Shown piece by piece: positions 5,130-6,689 of a stretch of DNA of 6,689 bases. The notes under the pieces are model-generated. The model ran no database searches. It had not been told where the DNA came from and saw only the letters and a program-made list of their open reading frames with translations. Source of the stretch: UBA4716 sp036310525 (lineage in GTDB: Bacteria; Bacillota; Clostridia; UBA1381); contig JAXJRQ010000085.1 of the NCBI GenBank assembly GCA_036310525.1, positions 1 through 6,689 on the forward strand. Reading direction: 5' to 3'. Numbering within the stretch: position 1 is the first letter of the stretch; every line of letters starts with the position of its first letter. The translations under genes and the position numbers were made by a program.

Positions 5130-5993
5130 TTAATCTGATTTTTTCTGCCAGAATTTCAGTGCATCAATCTTCTTGCCTGTTTCCTCGTTCTCCTCTTCGG
5201 GAGCAAGGATTTTCTTGAGTGCTTTTCTAAGCGATTCACCCGTGAGGTTACGGGTCAGCGTGCCGTGGCGTGCAATTGAAATTTTGCCTGTTTCTTCGCT
5301 GACAACTACCACTATTGCGTCGGTGTTTTCGCTGAGTCCTATCGCCGCACGGTGGCGTGTGCCAAGCTCGTATGATAAATTGTTATTGTTCGTTAGCGGA
5401 AGCATACATCCTGCCGCCATGATTTTATTTCCTCTTATAATTACCGCACCATCGTGCAAGGGGGTGTTGGGTACAAAAATGTTTTCCAGAAGTCCCTTTG
5501 AAACCAGCGCATCAAGCATTACTCCCGATGTCATGAAGTCGCCAAGCTTTGTCTCGCATTCAAGAACCATGAGTGCACCTGTGCGTGAAGCGGACATATC
5601 CACAGCCGCATTTGTCACAGCCTCAATTGCGGTTATTCTGCTTCCTGAATCGGAATCAGTACCGAAATCCATGATTTTGTTAATGCCGAACTTTATTCTG
5701 CCGAGACGCTCAAGCATATTCCGTAGCTCAGGCTGGAAAATTACCACAATCGCAAATAAACCAATCTGCATGGTACTGCTCAGTATGTAGTTTAAAGCAT
5801 TGAGCTTGCACACGTGGCTTATAAGAAAGATTATAAGAAAGACTGCCACACCCTTTAACAGTTGCATGGCACGTGTTTCACGCACAAGCTTTATTATATA
5901 GTAGATTATTATTGCAACGATAATTACGTCTATTACATCACTCAAACGCAGTAATTGTATGTATTTTATAAGGTATTCCAAAAACGCATTCAT
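5130..5993 (-). CDS. cdaA: Membrane diadenylate cyclase CdaA
   Basis: A 287-residue enzyme that makes cyclic di-AMP from two ATP. C-di-AMP is the nucleotide controlling potassium and osmolyte uptake and cell-wall homeostasis in Firmicutes. Three N-terminal membrane helices (about 18-36, 44-61 and 70-87) are followed by a short connector and the DAC/DisA_N catalytic domain (about 115-265). The active-site motifs are intact: DGA at 181-183 (LHDGAVII) and RHR at 213-215 (GTRHRAAIG). The polar tail after 265 (EEENEETGKK) is variable in the family. The start has GGAGGGG 5-6 nt upstream (5999-6005). It is the first gene of cdaA-cdaR-hslO, behind its own promoter at 6031-6059. glmM, the usual third gene, is absent here. 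Confidence 0.97.
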   Translation of the reverse strand: MNAFLEYLIKYIQLLRLSDVIDVIIVAIIIYYIIKLVRETRAMQLLKGVAVFLIIFLISHVCKLNALNYILSSTMQIGLFAIVVIFQPELRNMLERLGRIKFGINKIMDFGTDSDSGSRITAIEAVTNAAVDMSASRTGALMVLECETKLGDFMTSGVMLDALVSKGLLENIFVPNTPLHDGAVIIRGNKIMAAGCMLPLTNNNNLSYELGTRHRAAIGLSENTDAIVVVVSEETGKISIARHGTLTRNLTGESLRKALKKILAPEEENEETGKKIDALKFWQKKSD

Positions 5994-6030
5994 TTGCTCC
6001 CCTCCATATGCAAATACTTTTACATGTTAT

Positions 6031-6059
6031 ATTATACAACATTTGATTTGATTTTTCCA
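6031..6059 (-). promoter_or_regulatory. Sigma-A-type promoter for cdaA-cdaR-hslO
   Basis: On the minus strand TGGAAA (6059-6054, four of six matches to TTGACA) is 17 bp from a perfect TATAAT (6036-6031). A start site near 6024 gives a leader of about 30 nt to the cdaA ATG. The upstream side runs into the A/T tract at 6060-6090, which could act as an UP element. Confidence 0.8.
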
Positions 6060-6068
6060 CCTTATTTT

Positions 6069-6089
6069 ATAAAAAAATAATTTTTTTAT
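6069..6089. repeat. A/T palindrome between divergent promoters
   Basis: ATAAAAAAAT and ATTTTTTTAT are exact reverse complements around a single central A. The palindrome fills most of the 29-bp space between the two divergent -35 boxes. A-tracts on both sides would bend the DNA and could bind the RNA polymerase alpha subunits for both promoters. A protein operator is also possible. Confidence 0.55.
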
Positions 6090-6117
6090 TGTATATCCGT
6101 AAAAATTATGTTATAAT
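6089..6117 (+). promoter_or_regulatory. Promoter with extended -10 for the stalk-domain gene
   Basis: TATAAT at 6112-6117 is preceded by TG at 6109-6110, giving an extended -10 (TGtTATAAT). The upstream hexamer TTGTAT (6089-6094) is 17 bp away and matches TTGACA at three or four positions. Transcription should start near 6124, leaving a leader of about 49 nt. Confidence 0.8.
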
Positions 6118-6128
6118 GAAATATGATA

Positions 6129-6145
6129 TTAGAGTTTAGCTCTAA
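6129..6145 (+). promoter_or_regulatory. Hairpin at the 5' end of the stalk-gene leader
   Basis: TTAGAG (6129-6134) and CTCTAA (6140-6145) form a 6-bp stem with a five-base loop, followed by a run of A's rather than T's. It lies at the start of the predicted transcript and ends 12 nt before the ribosome site AAAGGAAG (6158-6165). A 5' mRNA-stabilising stem is more likely than a terminator. Confidence 0.4.
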
Positions 6146-6172
6146 AAAAATATACACAAAGGAAGTGTTTTT

Positions 6173-6689
6173 ATGAAAAAATTAATTACTATGCTTACTG
6201 CGATAGCAATGATGGCTTCATCAGCAGCTGTTGCATTGGCAGACACAACCGACAATTCACCCGCTGTTTATATTGACGACACAGAAATTTTATTTACAGA
6301 CCAGGCAGCTATGATTGTCGATGACCGTACTTTGATTCCGGCAAGAGGCGTTTTTGAGGCTCTTGGTTGCGACGTTCAGTGGGACGGCGACGCTCAGTTG
6401 GTTAAGATTGACGGACCGCTTAATCTTAAGCGTATGCGTCTTACAATCGGAAGCAATGAAATGAAAGTCTTTACATATAAGACAATCATGGAAGCAGAAG
6501 AGTCAACTGTTGAGCTTGATGTTCCCGCACAGATTGTGAACGACAGAACAATGGTTCCCTTCAGAGCTGTTTCACAGGCTTTGGGGCATGAAGTTGAATG
6601 GAATCAGGAAGCATATGCTGTTCTGATTAAAACAGCTACAGAAGCTGAGGGTACAGAAGTTGCAGAAAAGCTTTCAGTATCATTGAGCG
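6173..6689 (+). CDS. Secreted stalk-domain protein, 3' end outside window
   Basis: An open frame of 172 codons that runs to the window edge without a stop. A Sec signal peptide is clear: MKK, then a hydrophobic stretch to about residue 21, with ALA before a probable cleavage at A23/D24. Two similar motifs follow: IVDDRTLIPARGVFEALG (48-65) then VQWDGDAQLVKI, and IVNDRTMVPFRAVSQALG (121-138) then VEWNQEAYAVLI. This is the pattern of the copper amine oxidase N-terminal-like 'stalk' domain (PF07833 type), common in secreted clostridial proteins and not evidence of amine oxidase activity. The ATG has AAAGGAAG 7 nt upstream. What the protein carries after the stalk is not visible, so no function is assigned. 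It is transcribed divergently from cdaA. Confidence 0.88.
   Translation, partial: MKKLITMLTAIAMMASSAAVALADTTDNSPAVYIDDTEILFTDQAAMIVDDRTLIPARGVFEALGCDVQWDGDAQLVKIDGPLNLKRMRLTIGSNEMKVFTYKTIMEAEESTVELDVPAQIVNDRTMVPFRAVSQALGHEVEWNQEAYAVLIKTATEAEGTEVAEKLSVSLS

Noticed and set aside
5173..5790. 205-codon plus-strand open frame
   Set aside because: It lies fully antisense to cdaA, whose DGA and RHR catalytic motifs and family match are clear. The antisense product is Ser-rich with no recognisable domain and no ribosome site.
6124..6172. Riboswitch (for example a c-di-AMP-type) in front of the stalk-domain gene
   Set aside because: The predicted leader is only about 49 nt, with one small stem. It is too short for the known c-di-AMP riboswitch fold.

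Overview
The window looks like a chromosomal segment of a low-to-moderate GC Firmicute of the class Clostridia, possibly a gut Oscillospirales-type organism. The evidence is the L34 sequence (begins MKMTFQPKKRQRSKEHGF), a YidC without a lipobox, Bacillota-type CdaA and CdaR, strong purine-rich Shine-Dalgarno sites, a secreted 'stalk' (copper-amine-oxidase N-terminal-like) protein, and short TGTAGGG-type palindromic repeats of a kind I recall from such genomes. The genus cannot be fixed from this sequence alone.

Layout. Positions 1-226 hold no gene. They contain three short palindromic repeat units (7-138) and a bidirectional intrinsic terminator (187-219). From there to 5993 every gene is on the minus strand. 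In transcription order they are cdaA (c-di-AMP synthase), cdaR (its YbbR-type regulator), hslO (Hsp33 redox chaperone), rpmH (ribosomal protein L34), rnpA (RNase P protein), yidD, yidC (membrane insertase) and jag/khpB (KH-R3H RNA-binding protein). At 6031-6117 two sigma-A-type promoters diverge across an almost pure A/T spacer. The plus-strand one drives a secreted stalk-domain protein that runs off the right end.

How the genes fit together. cdaA-cdaR-hslO is tightly packed (gaps of 14 and 17 nt) behind one promoter. No clear terminator follows hslO, so read-through into the next block is possible. rpmH has its own promoter, with consensus TTGACA and TATAAT boxes 17 bp apart. rpmH-rnpA-yidD-yidC-jag is the conserved translation, tRNA-processing and membrane-insertion cluster. 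Here it appears to be segmented by terminator-like hairpins after rpmH and after yidD. rnpA/yidD overlap by 4 nt and yidC/jag by 59 nt.

I see no novel defence or mobile system. The main oddities are: (1) dnaA/oriC is not next to rpmH, and hslO occupies that flank; (2) hslO stands where glmM usually follows cdaA-cdaR; (3) the repeat hairpins differ by compensatory changes; (4) the operon carries internal hairpins; (5) jag has a long low-complexity tail and a long overlap with yidC.
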